A stretch of DNA of 31,381 bases from a virus. The DNA lies in IMG/VR virus record IMGVR_UViG_3300023109_000080, positions 1-31,381 of that record; one strand, 5' to 3'. The notes under the pieces are model-generated. The model saw nothing but the letters and a program-made list of their open reading frames with translations, had not been told where the DNA came from and searched no databases. Made by a program: the position numbers and the translations under genes. Below, in pieces: positions 1 to 5,144 of this stretch (position 1 is its first letter; every line of letters starts with the position of its first letter).

Positions 1-40
1 CCTCGCCATTCGGATAAAAGTTAGGCCTTTTAGTTTCCAT
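1..40 (-). CDS. Cys-rich small protein, N-terminal fragment (runs off the window)
   Basis: The leftward ATG at 40-38 opens a frame reading METKRPNFYPNGE before the edge. It is base-for-base the same as the start of the complete 69-aa Cys-rich gene at 30843-31052. It is therefore the second copy of that gene's 5' end, cut by the window boundary and not a separate gene. Its start lies 10 bases inside the end of the coiled-coil gene (stop 30-32), the same overlap as at 31042-31052. Confidence 0.8.
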   Translation of the reverse strand, partial: METKRPNFYPNGE

Positions 41-200
41 GCTCTACTAATTTCCTTAAATCTTTTGCTATCTGTAAAGCCTTGTTTAATTTTCTTAATG
101 CAACATCTCTTTGAATTTTAGCTTGATCACATTCTGCTCTAGCTTGATCTCTTTGTTGTCTTAATTTTAAAAATGTATTCTCTCCAATTAGTTCACTCAT
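30..200 (-). CDS. Small coiled-coil protein, left allele (56 aa)
   Basis: The protein is charged and helical, with a heptad-like run of Arg, Gln, Asp and Lys from residue about 8 (KLRQQRDQARAECDQAKIQ) to the end (RKLVEHGN), so a short coiled coil is likely. I chose the ATG at 200 because AAGGAAG lies just upstream; the frame extends upstream without a better site. The ATG overlaps the stop region of the tiny basic ORF at 202-339, suggesting translational coupling. A second allele (31042-31218) is nearly identical from residue 5 on, with one Ala-to-Ser change, but begins with GTG. Mostly synonymous differences indicate a real protein under purifying selection. Function is unknown. Confidence 0.7.
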   Translation of the reverse strand: MSELIGENTFLKLRQQRDQARAECDQAKIQRDVALRKLNKALQIAKDLRKLVEHGN

Positions 201-201
201 A

Positions 202-339
202 TTATCTTCCTTGTCCTTTATATCGTTTTTGTTTTTGTTGTCGTTTTTCTTGTTTGTTTTTATTTTTCTTATGTTTTCCAGCACCTCTTTTTGGTGGTTT
301 ATCTCTTGGTATAAAGTGCGTGAATTTTTGTTTAGCCAT
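202..339 (-). CDS. Tiny lysine/arginine-rich protein, left allele (45 aa)
   Basis: The protein starts MAKQKFTHFIPRDKPPKRG and is then almost wholly Lys, Gln, Arg and Asn, ending KGQGR. Its ATG sits inside the last codons of the small terminase gene (stop 332-334), and its stop (202-204) lies just upstream of the coiled-coil ATG at 200, so it is packed into an operon. At the other end of the window the same slot holds a different basic protein (31202-31357) sharing only the start, the basic character and a KNRGQGK/KGQGR-like tail. Such peptides may bind nucleic acid, but that is inference. Confidence 0.55.
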   Translation of the reverse strand: MAKQKFTHFIPRDKPPKRGAGKHKKNKNKQEKRQQKQKRYKGQGR

Positions 340-706
340 TTACCTCGTCAGCTTTAGCATCAATGATTAATGGTAGTGGTTCAACAGTTTGTGTAGTGTG
401 TATCTTATCAACCATGTTAAGTTCGTTTTTAGATAGCCAGATAAGTAACTTAGGGTCGCCTTTAAGTGCTTTCTCCCAAAGTTTCTTTCTTAGACTAGCT
501 TTACCAATGTTTTTATTTTCTGCTACTAGATCGGCATATCGTCTTTGTAGTGTTCTAGCAGATATTCCTACAACAGAACCAATTTCTTCTTGAGTACAGC
601 CTATCTGACTAAGTTTTGCTATAACATCTTTATCTAGTTCTTTCTTGGGTCGTCCTATAGATTGTGTCTTAATTGTGTCTTTTGTCTTAATTTTGTCGTT
701 TTTCAT
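332..706 (-). CDS. Terminase small subunit (124 aa), probable
   Basis: Small terminases recognise the packaging site on phage DNA and hand it to the large subunit. Residues about 25-60 form a helix-turn-helix (CTQEEIGSVVGISARTLQRR). They are followed by the family-typical stretch LRKKLWEKALKGDPKLLIWLSKNELNM at about 72-98, which resembles the 'GNPTMLIWLGKN' region of many phage small subunits. Length is normal. On the circular map it precedes the large subunit (29447-28212) across the junction by about 2 kb of tiny genes. Its last ten codons recur at 31350-31381. A generic HTH regulator is the alternative, but the C-terminal motif favours terminase. Confidence 0.75.
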   Translation of the reverse strand: MKNDKIKTKDTIKTQSIGRPKKELDKDVIAKLSQIGCTQEEIGSVVGISARTLQRRYADLVAENKNIGKASLRKKLWEKALKGDPKLLIWLSKNELNMVDKIHTTQTVEPLPLIIDAKADEVNG

Positions 707-715
707 AATGCTAAT

Positions 716-1270
716 TTATATCTCATTTCCCCATGAATCCCAACCCTCTGCTTTCTGTCTAGCAAATAATTCTATTCTAGGTAAATCTCCACAAAGTTCT
801 GTAATTCTAGTTCTTATCTCATCTGGTTTTTTAGAGTGTATGGTTCTATCAGCCATTAACAAAGATTTTACATTATTAGATTTTTTAATATTCTTTAATT
901 TACCTTTTAATCCTATTAAACAAATTTCAGTAGATTTCATAGTATATTTACCTAAATTATAATAAAAATTGTTATTTTTGGTTTGTTTTACCCATACAAA
1001 ACCAATAGTAGCAAATTTAAAACCCCAATCATAAATTATTTTAAAAGATTTTTCTAAATGACTATCTACAACCCACATGAATAATAAAGCATCATCATTA
1101 GTTATTTTTTTAACAGGCAAATTACAAATATCTTTAATAGACATTGTTTTATATTTATCTTCTACTCTATTTCCAAAACCTCTATTACCATCTTGATATT
1201 TTGGAGAGTTAAAAGAATATGGTGGGTCAGCATATATAATATTATATTTTTTATTTGGAAAAGGTATCAT
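716..1270 (-). CDS. MT-A70 family adenine-N6 DNA methyltransferase (184 aa)
   Basis: The protein carries the catalytic DPPY motif at residues 15-18 (IIYADPPYSF), as in MT-A70/Dam-like N6-adenine methyltransferases. Downstream are the family-typical LLFMWVVDSHL, FVWVKQ and HSKKPDEIRTRI (about residue 145) stretches. Length (about 185 aa) fits the compact phage members. It probably methylates adenine in the phage genome to evade host restriction or mark DNA. No restriction partner is visible, so an orphan methyltransferase is likely. The start (1270) overlaps the stop of the HExxH gene by ATGA, so the two are translationally coupled. Target sequence cannot be told. Confidence 0.9.
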   Translation of the reverse strand: MIPFPNKKYNIIYADPPYSFNSPKYQDGNRGFGNRVEDKYKTMSIKDICNLPVKKITNDDALLFMWVVDSHLEKSFKIIYDWGFKFATIGFVWVKQTKNNNFYYNLGKYTMKSTEICLIGLKGKLKNIKKSNNVKSLLMADRTIHSKKPDEIRTRITELCGDLPRIELFARQKAEGWDSWGNEI

Positions 1271-1572
1271 TTTATTAATTTAGTTAATAATTTCCATAGT
1301 TTAGGGTTTTGTTTAAATATCTTAGTAAAGCCATTTCCTATCTCTATTGCCATTGGTTCTTCATTCATAGACTTAAATTTAATTTTAGATAGATGTGCAA
1401 TTAAGTGAAATATCTCGTGAATTATTGTGTTAAAGAGTCTTTTACCTTTAATTCTACTATCCAACACAATTATATTTTTTTCGGTTTCGTAATACCCATC
1501 AAGATTTTTAAGTGGTTTAAAATGCACCTTAATTTTCTTTCTGCCATATAAAATGTGTTCTAAATGTGGCAT
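1267..1572 (-). CDS. Small HExxH zincin-like protein (101 aa)
   Basis: Residues 51-60 read IHEIFHLIAH, giving a zinc-metalloprotease HExxH signature (H52, E53, H56) with another His at 60. Otherwise it is a short basic protein with beta-type segments (KIKVHFKPL, NIIVLDSRI) before the motif, as in minimal SprT/ImmA-like metallopeptidase domains. Phage proteins of this type are common but mostly of unknown substrate. Candidates are cleavage of a regulator or a structural rather than proteolytic role. It sits between a 44-aa peptide gene (TAATG overlap at 1572) and the methyltransferase (ATGA overlap), so all three are probably translated together. Confidence 0.7.
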   Translation of the reverse strand: MPHLEHILYGRKKIKVHFKPLKNLDGYYETEKNIIVLDSRIKGKRLFNTIIHEIFHLIAHLSKIKFKSMNEEPMAIEIGNGFTKIFKQNPKLWKLLTKLIK

Positions 1573-1706
1573 TAATGTTTTTTAGAATTATCACTTTCTA
1601 ATAATGCCTTATAATAACTTAGTTGCATCTTTAACCTTTTATTTTCAATAGATAAATTAATCAACCTTTTTCTAACATGTTTGAATATTCTAAATATAGC
1701 AGACAT
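1572..1706 (-). CDS. 44-aa helical peptide, unknown function
   Basis: A short frame from ATG 1706 to TAA 1572 encodes MSAIFRIFKHVRKRLINLSI followed by a Glu/Lys/Leu helix (ENKRLKMQLSYYKALLESDN). It has no membrane segment but looks amphipathic, possibly a short coiled coil. Both ends overlap neighbours in TAATG arrangements: its ATG with the stop of the initiator gene (1706-1708), and its stop with the ATG of the HExxH gene. This tight coupling, rather than any homology I recognise, is the evidence that it is real. Confidence 0.6.
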   Translation of the reverse strand: MSAIFRIFKHVRKRLINLSIENKRLKMQLSYYKALLESDNSKKH

Positions 1707-2278
1707 TAATAAGCCTTTATTGGTTCATCTTTAAATTTATGTTTAAGGTATTTTTTTCCGTCTTTTTGCAGAACATTATAAGCACCCTCAGTTCCAACTT
1801 TTTTATACCCATTATTCACAACCTTATCTTTGCTAGACTTACTATTTAGTATATGTGTATTAGTATTGTTATTTAGTACTTGTTGAGGTAGGTGGTTAGT
1901 AGGTGGTTGGTCGCTGTCCACATATTGATATTTGTCATAATTAACAAGCCTTATTAGAGTAACTTTTCGGCTAGGGTGGTTTCCATTGGGTTGAAGCTGG
2001 TTAGTCCTAGTGGTAATCATGCCTCTACGCACAAGCCTTAGTATAAAAGACCTCATCTCAGTATATGTCATGCCAAATCTTTTAGCTGTTACTCTCAATG
2101 GCATAATCATTTCTGCTCTACGAACAAATATGTCATTTTCTAAAAACCTTAATTTTTTTTCTTGGTGTGATGCAGATGATATAAAATATATCCAGCAACT
2201 TGCTTGAAGTAGATTTTTAAATACAGGATTTCTCCATATATCTCTATAAACTAAAAAATACCCAGATCGTTTAGCCAT
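1706..2278 (-). CDS. Probable replication initiator / helicase-loader type protein (190 aa)
   Basis: The N-terminal part (residues 1-100) resembles phage replisome-organiser winged-helix domains: GYFLVYRDIWRNPVFKN followed by SCWIYFISSASH and a predicted DNA-binding helix pair (TAKRFGMTYTEMRSFILRL, then RRGMITTRTN). The C-terminal half is Asn/Lys-rich and low in complexity, as in DnaD/lambda-O-like proteins whose tails contact the helicase. With no polymerase or helicase gene in the window, such a protein would recruit the host replisome to the phage origin. Its place in the leftward block near nuclease and methyltransferase genes fits DNA metabolism. Assignment is by pattern only; it could be a transcription regulator. 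Confidence 0.6.
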   Translation of the reverse strand: MAKRSGYFLVYRDIWRNPVFKNLLQASCWIYFISSASHQEKKLRFLENDIFVRRAEMIMPLRVTAKRFGMTYTEMRSFILRLVRRGMITTRTNQLQPNGNHPSRKVTLIRLVNYDKYQYVDSDQPPTNHLPQQVLNNNTNTHILNSKSSKDKVVNNGYKKVGTEGAYNVLQKDGKKYLKHKFKDEPIKAY

Positions 2279-2432
2279 TCTTACTCTCTTTCTCGATCAT
2301 CTCGATTAATTGTTTTTTTGTATATCTCTTTAACAGAGTCTTAATTATATTTGTGGTCTTTTTTTGTTTCTCATATTCTCTAGCACGATTACTAGATACA
2401 ACCTCAAAATGTTCATCTCTCATTTCAGCCAT
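2271..2432 (-). CDS. 53-aa charged helical protein, unknown
   Basis: The frame from ATG 2432 to TAA 2271 encodes MAEMRDEHFEVVSSNRARE and ends in a basic-acidic helix (KKQLIEMIEKESKNG). AAAGGAGAG stands just upstream of the ATG, a strong ribosome site. It overlaps the preceding nuclease gene's end by 8 bases and the initiator start by 8 bases, continuing the chain of overlapping genes. No domain is recognised. Confidence 0.6.
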   Translation of the reverse strand: MAEMRDEHFEVVSSNRAREYEKQKKTTNIIKTLLKRYTKKQLIEMIEKESKNG

Positions 2433-2751
2433 TGTTCTCTCCTTTTAGGTTAAAAAAATCATTTACTTGTTCTAAACTTTTTATTTCTTTTAAAGTCCTA
2501 TGTAATAATTCTTGTTCAGTTCCATAACGAGCCTCAAATTGTTCTTTGCAATTATGAATACTAAAAGCACCGAGATGGTGGCTTGGACACAAAGGTATGA
2601 CTTCATAGTGACTTGCTCGTTGTCCAAAACCAATATTACCTTTACCATCTCCACGATTTCTTATGTGATGACAGATTGCTGGTCGCTGACAAATTAAACA
2701 ACCAAGTGATGAAACTAAAGCCAGATGTTTTTTTTCTTTTTTACTTGCCAT
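2425..2751 (-). CDS. Ref/HNH-type nuclease (108 aa), probable
   Basis: The Cys/His spacing is that of a zinc-stabilised HNH fold: C18-x2-C21, H28-H29, then IPLCPSHH (C55, H58, H59) and SIHN (H66, N67). The intervening GFGQRASHYEVIPLC resembles the P1 Ref (RecA-dependent nuclease) / DUF968 group, in which these residues hold zinc and the catalytic His. Ref cuts DNA opened by RecA filaments and aids recombination. Here it could work with the host RecA in recombination-linked replication. The 37-base overlap with the upstream winged-helix gene is unusually long. The exact substrate and RecA dependence cannot be read from the sequence. Confidence 0.7.
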   Translation of the reverse strand: MASKKEKKHLALVSSLGCLICQRPAICHHIRNRGDGKGNIGFGQRASHYEVIPLCPSHHLGAFSIHNCKEQFEARYGTEQELLHRTLKEIKSLEQVNDFFNLKGENNG

Positions 2752-3029
2752 ACAATTCCATTCTTACCATTTACAGTTTTTCTTTTATATCCACTATCTT
2801 CAATTAAATCTAAAAGTTGTAACTCTCTCACTCTAGCACAAACAGAACTTAATGGTATTTCCAACTCTCTTGAAATCTCACAATTGTTTAGAGGTTTTAA
2901 TTTTATAAGTTCATGCACTTGCTGTCGTTTGGTTTTAATTTTTGGTTTAATATCAGCTAGTGCCTGTTTAGATGTTTCTGTGTAATTACAAGACTCGTAA
3001 TCAGTATCAAATATATCTAATTGTTTCAT
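2715..3029 (-). CDS. Winged-helix DNA-binding protein (104 aa)
   Basis: Residues about 38-90 look like a winged helix: HELIKLKPLNNCEISRELEI, then LSSVCARVRELQLLDLIEDS and a beta wing (KRKTVNGKNGIVWQVKKK). The alternation 'cis-element recognised by splitting into small arms' is typical of phage wHTH regulators that control their own operon. It follows the 165-aa gene almost without gap (TAA 3030-3032, ATG 3029), sharing its GAGAGAT-type ribosome site, and stands near the head of the leftward transcript. It could regulate the divergent promoters at 3528-3830 or serve in DNA replication. The true role is unknown. Confidence 0.65.
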   Translation of the reverse strand: MKQLDIFDTDYESCNYTETSKQALADIKPKIKTKRQQVHELIKLKPLNNCEISRELEIPLSSVCARVRELQLLDLIEDSGYKRKTVNGKNGIVWQVKKKKNIWL

Positions 3030-3527
3030 TTATCTCTCTACTGTTTCTATTATTGGTAAATTAAAATCTACATTATTAATCATGCCTTTAATATGAATTG
3101 GAAAATCAACACCAGAATTTCTTGATTTATAATTTCCATCTCTATTTTCATATCTGTATGTTTCATTTTTAATTAATGCTTCTGATATATCTTTGTTAGT
3201 TTCATTAACATTAGATTTAAGACCTTTAACAACAGCATGATATAATTGATCGTTAGTTGCAGTTCTAACAAACATTGGATAATAATCTGTTCGATTATGA
3301 TATTTGCTAATTACTTTTTTATATCCAATTAAATTATAAACAGTAATAAATTCAAATTGTGCTGATCGTAAATTTTTAAAACCAGCATCAAAAGATATTC
3401 TTCTACTACCTATTTTTTTTATTTGAACAATCTTACCAGCAGAAGTTCCATACTCCATTCCTGTGTAAGAATCTAAAAGTACATAGTCGCCAACTTTTAT
3501 TTCTATTCCGTATTTATCTGTTTTCAT
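3030..3527 (-). CDS. First gene of the leftward operon, 165 aa, unknown function
   Basis: The frame is open up to 3719, but I place the start at the ATG at 3527, which has AAGAGAGAT six bases upstream. Upstream codons encode low-complexity residues and cover the promoter region. The N-terminus (KYGIEIKVGDYVLLDSYTG, then GTSAGKIVQI and FEFITVYNLIGY) looks like a small KOW/SH3-like beta-barrel, seen in several phage proteins. The rest is polar. It is the first gene after the divergent promoter region and the leader hairpin. No function is assigned. Confidence 0.6.
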   Translation of the reverse strand: MKTDKYGIEIKVGDYVLLDSYTGMEYGTSAGKIVQIKKIGSRRISFDAGFKNLRSAQFEFITVYNLIGYKKVISKYHNRTDYYPMFVRTATNDQLYHAVVKGLKSNVNETNKDISEALIKNETYRYENRDGNYKSRNSGVDFPIHIKGMINNVDFNLPIIETVER

Positions 3528-3532
3528 TTTTA

Positions 3533-3575
3533 TCTCTCTTGTTATGACCAGCCCCAAGTAGAGAGAAGACTTGGG
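3533..3575 (-). promoter_or_regulatory. Leader hairpin with loop complementary to the ribosome binding site
   Basis: In the leader of the leftward transcript, 3553-3559 and 3569-3575 form a perfect 7-bp stem (CCCAAGT/ACTTGGG) with a 9-base loop. The loop sequence (leftward strand CTTCTCTCT) contains TCTCTCT at 3560-3566. This is exactly complementary to the AGAGAGA ribosome site at 3533-3539 in front of the ATG at 3527. Such a geometry could form a pseudoknot that hides the ribosome site. The pairing is seen; any regulatory effect is inferred. Confidence 0.45.
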
Positions 3576-3678
3576 AACTGATCGGTTAAGTATATGATAT
3601 GAAAATAAATACTTATGTCTTGCGACTCTCTCGTTATATATTTTTTTATTTATAATCATATCTTTAATTGATTCGTTT

Positions 3679-3705
3679 TTTATATTTGATTTGTTTAAAT
3701 TGCAA
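3679..3705 (-). promoter_or_regulatory. Candidate promoter for the leftward block
   Basis: On the leftward strand TTGCAA (3700-3705) is followed 15 bases later by TATAAA (3679-3684). The spacing is shorter than the usual 17, so this is only a candidate. It lies upstream of the leader hairpin and the first leftward gene and is embedded in very AT-rich DNA, where chance matches are common. Confidence 0.3.
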
Positions 3706-3720
3706 GAATTAAAACACAAG

Positions 3721-3748
3721 TTGTTAAAATAGTTAAAAAAGCTATATT
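3721..3748 (+). promoter_or_regulatory. Candidate promoter for the rightward block
   Basis: TTGTTA (3721-3726) and TATATT (3743-3748), 16 bases apart, resemble a sigma-70 promoter. A second weaker pair, TTGCAT (3768-3773) and TACATT (3790-3795), follows. Either would start a transcript ahead of the first rightward gene at 3831. No experimental support; AT-rich sequence raises the false-positive rate. Confidence 0.35.
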
Positions 3749-3766
3749 TTATGCGATAAATTAGCT
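3740..3766. promoter_or_regulatory. Imperfect palindrome, possible operator
   Basis: AGCTA (3740-3744) and TAGCT (3762-3766) are perfect inverted arms separated by 17 bases. The inner arms ATTTTAT and ATAAAT are partly complementary too. The palindrome covers the -10 element of the candidate rightward promoter, so a repressor bound here would block it. The XRE protein (5145-5519) or the winged-helix protein (2715-3029) are natural candidates. This is inference from position and symmetry. Confidence 0.35.
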
Positions 3767-3830
3767 ATTGCATAATACAACCCATTTGGTACATTATTTG
3801 TATATGAAAAACAAAAATAAAGGAGAGAAC

Positions 3831-4106
3831 ATGAAAAACAGAACACTAAAATTAGTTAAAGGAAATATTATTTACAAAAATAAATATCCTTTAGTTAGAG
3901 TAGAAAAAGTAGAACAAGAATTTGGTAAATTTACTTATATAGTTTTTACCAAAGATGCTTCTTCATCTGAACCTGATAATTTTGAGCCAATGATGAATTA
4001 TCATAAAAAAGGTATTGCATTAGATAGTGCATACAATGTTGTTCAAAATCAAATAATTGATTTGATGAAAGAAGTTAGAGATATTAAAAGAGAGGAGAGA
4101 GCATAA
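3831..4106 (+). CDS. First gene of the rightward block, 91 aa, unknown function
   Basis: I place the start at the ATG at 3831 because AAAGGAGAG lies directly upstream. The frame can be read back to 3768 but only over the promoter region. The protein begins MKNRTLKLVKGNIIYKNKYP and has alternating beta-like segments followed by a C-terminal helix (QIIDLMKEVRDIKREERA). No family is recognised. Its position directly after the divergent promoter implies early, high expression, and such first early genes often encode host-takeover proteins, though nothing in the sequence proves it. Its stop overlaps the ATG of the next small gene (TAATG at 4104-4108). Confidence 0.65.
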   Translation: MKNRTLKLVKGNIIYKNKYPLVRVEKVEQEFGKFTYIVFTKDASSSEPDNFEPMMNYHKKGIALDSAYNVVQNQIIDLMKEVRDIKREERA

Positions 4107-4201
4107 TGAAAAAAATAGCATACTACACTTTAGGTTTTATTTTTTCAGGTTTATGTTTAACTGCAATCATGTTAGGTTGCTTACACGTTTGGAGTATATA
4201 A
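4106..4201 (+). CDS. 31-aa membrane micropeptide
   Basis: ATG 4106 to TAA 4201 encodes MKKIAYYTLGFIFSGLCLTA followed by IMLGCLHVWSI, a basic start plus one hydrophobic segment long enough to cross the membrane. GAGGAGAG stands upstream. It overlaps the neighbours on both sides with TAATG junctions, the main evidence that it is translated. It has no known homologue to me. A membrane-acting early peptide (for example superinfection exclusion or host-membrane effect) is possible but unproven. Confidence 0.55.
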   Translation: MKKIAYYTLGFIFSGLCLTAIMLGCLHVWSI

Positions 4202-4479
4202 TGATTGTTAAAAAACAAAATCGTAAAGACTCAACAGTTCATACTTTTATACAAGGCGATAGATATTTTCAATTTACAGAATACTTTGAAGATTCTTACA
4301 GTTGCCTTTTTGATAAAAAAAGAAACAAACCAACTTTTAAAAAAGGTCATATTCATTTTAGTTATCTACTACCTAAAGATAAATGGATAATGGCTTCGCC
4401 TACTTGGTTTCCTGTTTCTAAAGATATTACAAATCTTAAAGATGCAAAAAGGTTTGTTAAGAATAGGGAGTATCTATAA
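4201..4479 (+). CDS. Small protein of 92 aa, unknown function
   Basis: The ATG at 4201 shares a base with the stop of the membrane peptide, so I prefer it over the earlier in-frame start at 4153, which would overlap that gene. The protein is rich in aromatic and basic residues (DRYFQFTEYFEDSYSCLFDK, then KDKWIMASPTWFPVSK) and probably forms a small beta domain. No domain is recognised. It ends in TAATG with the next gene. Confidence 0.6.
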   Translation: MIVKKQNRKDSTVHTFIQGDRYFQFTEYFEDSYSCLFDKKRNKPTFKKGHIHFSYLLPKDKWIMASPTWFPVSKDITNLKDAKRFVKNREYL

Positions 4480-4769
4480 TGAGAATACCAACTAACTCAA
4501 ACTTTACTAAAGAGATGTCTAAAAGACTACAAAGAATAATTAACCCTCAAACTACATTAGAGGAGTTACAGAATTTACAGGACGAGATGAAAATGATTAA
4601 CCCTGTAGATACTTATTTGCAAAAGCAAGTAAGTCATTTGGAGAAAAACAATGAACCCAAAACAAATGTTCAAGGTTCAAGAACAACTAGACAAGAAAAA
4701 ACAAATGGAGAAAGATTTGTTAAGCAAGTTGTTAAAGAACAAAGAACAGCAGAAGAATTTGGCTTTTAG
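4479..4769 (+). CDS. 96-aa helical protein, unknown function
   Basis: The start shares the TAATG junction with the previous gene. The first half (KRLQRIINPQTTLEELQNLQ) is helical and charged, the second half polar and rich in Thr, Arg, Gln and Glu, ending RTAEEFGF. Codon third positions are A/T-rich along the full length, as in neighbouring genes, supporting this frame even where a second frame overlaps (4651-4806). No family recognised. Confidence 0.6.
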   Translation: MRIPTNSNFTKEMSKRLQRIINPQTTLEELQNLQDEMKMINPVDTYLQKQVSHLEKNNEPKTNVQGSRTTRQEKTNGERFVKQVVKEQRTAEEFGF

Positions 4770-4806
4770 ATTACATTTTCTAAAGTATCATCAGCCAATT
4801 TTATAG
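4651..4806 (+). CDS. Possible overprinted 51-aa ORF
   Basis: In the +1 frame relative to the 96-aa gene, ATG 4651 to TAG 4806 encodes MNPKQMFKVQEQLDKKKQME and continues as a Lys/Gln-rich helix ending KYHQPIL. A ribosome-site-like TTGGAGAAAAA precedes the ATG, and the last 37 bases lie outside the overlapping gene. Third positions here are G/C-richer than neighbours, as expected when the other frame is the one under selection. It may be a real overlapping gene or a chance frame. Confidence 0.35.
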   Translation: MNPKQMFKVQEQLDKKKQMEKDLLSKLLKNKEQQKNLAFRLHFLKYHQPIL

Positions 4807-4825
4807 AGAGGAAAAAAAACAAGAT

Positions 4826-5134
4826 ATGAAAACAATACTTTTACTCATGCTATCTATGACCCTATTACAAGCCTGTAGCTATAAACCTATTATAGATACT
4901 GCTGGAAGATCAGGAACTTTTAAAAATTCTACAGCAGAGAATATAACTAACGATATTATTTTATGTAAGGAACTTGCTAAGAAAAATACTAATCAATTAG
5001 TAGAGTCTTATAAAGTAGTGCATAATTGGTATCTAAGACCAAGTGTTTTATGGCTTATGCCTAAAGCTGAATATACAAACAACAAACTTGTAAGGAACTG
5101 TCTTAAAGGCAGAGGCCACAATGTTATTAATTAA
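4826..5134 (+). CDS. Phage-encoded lipoprotein (102 aa)
   Basis: The N-terminus MKTILLLMLSMTLLQAC is a classic lipoprotein signal: Lys, a hydrophobic run and a lipobox LLQAC with C17 as the lipidated residue. The mature part (YKPIIDTAGRSGTF, then NDIILCKELA and a C-terminal NCLKGRGHNVIN) holds two Cys that might form a disulfide. No Asp follows the lipidated Cys, so export to the outer membrane is possible. Early phage lipoproteins often prevent superinfection by blocking receptors or DNA entry, which is a reasonable but unproven guess. The mature part resembles a conserved small family of marine phages and bacteria with a Y-x-P-x-x-D start. Confidence 0.7.
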   Translation: MKTILLLMLSMTLLQACSYKPIIDTAGRSGTFKNSTAENITNDIILCKELAKKNTNQLVESYKVVHNWYLRPSVLWLMPKAEYTNNKLVRNCLKGRGHNVIN

Positions 5135-5144
5135 AGGAGAAAAC

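Larger units (their letters stand above)
1..363. repeat. Divergent terminal redundancy, left copy
   Basis: This end matches 31013-31381 in the same orientation. The first 40 bases and the last 24 bases are identical in both copies. The coiled-coil gene between them differs at about ten, mostly synonymous, positions, and the middle (about 200-335) is not alignable by eye. The gene order is the same in both copies: end of small terminase gene, tiny basic ORF, coiled-coil ORF, start of the Cys-rich gene. A true phage terminal repeat would be identical, so the copies look like two alleles of one locus met after a full genome turn. Confidence 0.85.

Noticed and set aside
201-284. 84-aa reading of the left coiled-coil gene starting at 284
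   Set aside because: The extra 28 residues fall on the tiny basic ORF in another frame; the ATG at 200 has its own ribosome site and matches the start region of the right copy better.
1-363. Interpretation as a physical direct terminal repeat of a linear phage genome
   Set aside because: Copies of a physical terminal repeat are kept identical by replication; these differ in base changes and in gene content.
703-726. Seven-codon leader ORF before the small terminase (ATGA overlap)
   Set aside because: No properly spaced ribosome site is seen and such short frames arise often by chance in AT-rich DNA.
3528-3719. N-terminal extension of the first leftward gene up to 3719
   Set aside because: It would cover the promoter region, is low in complexity, and the internal ATG at 3527 has a proper ribosome site.
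4640-4656. Ribosomal frameshift between the 96-aa gene and the overlapping ORF
   Set aside because: The -1 shift at the nearby AAAAAC reaches a stop at once, and the second ORF is in the +1 frame without a recognised slip signal.
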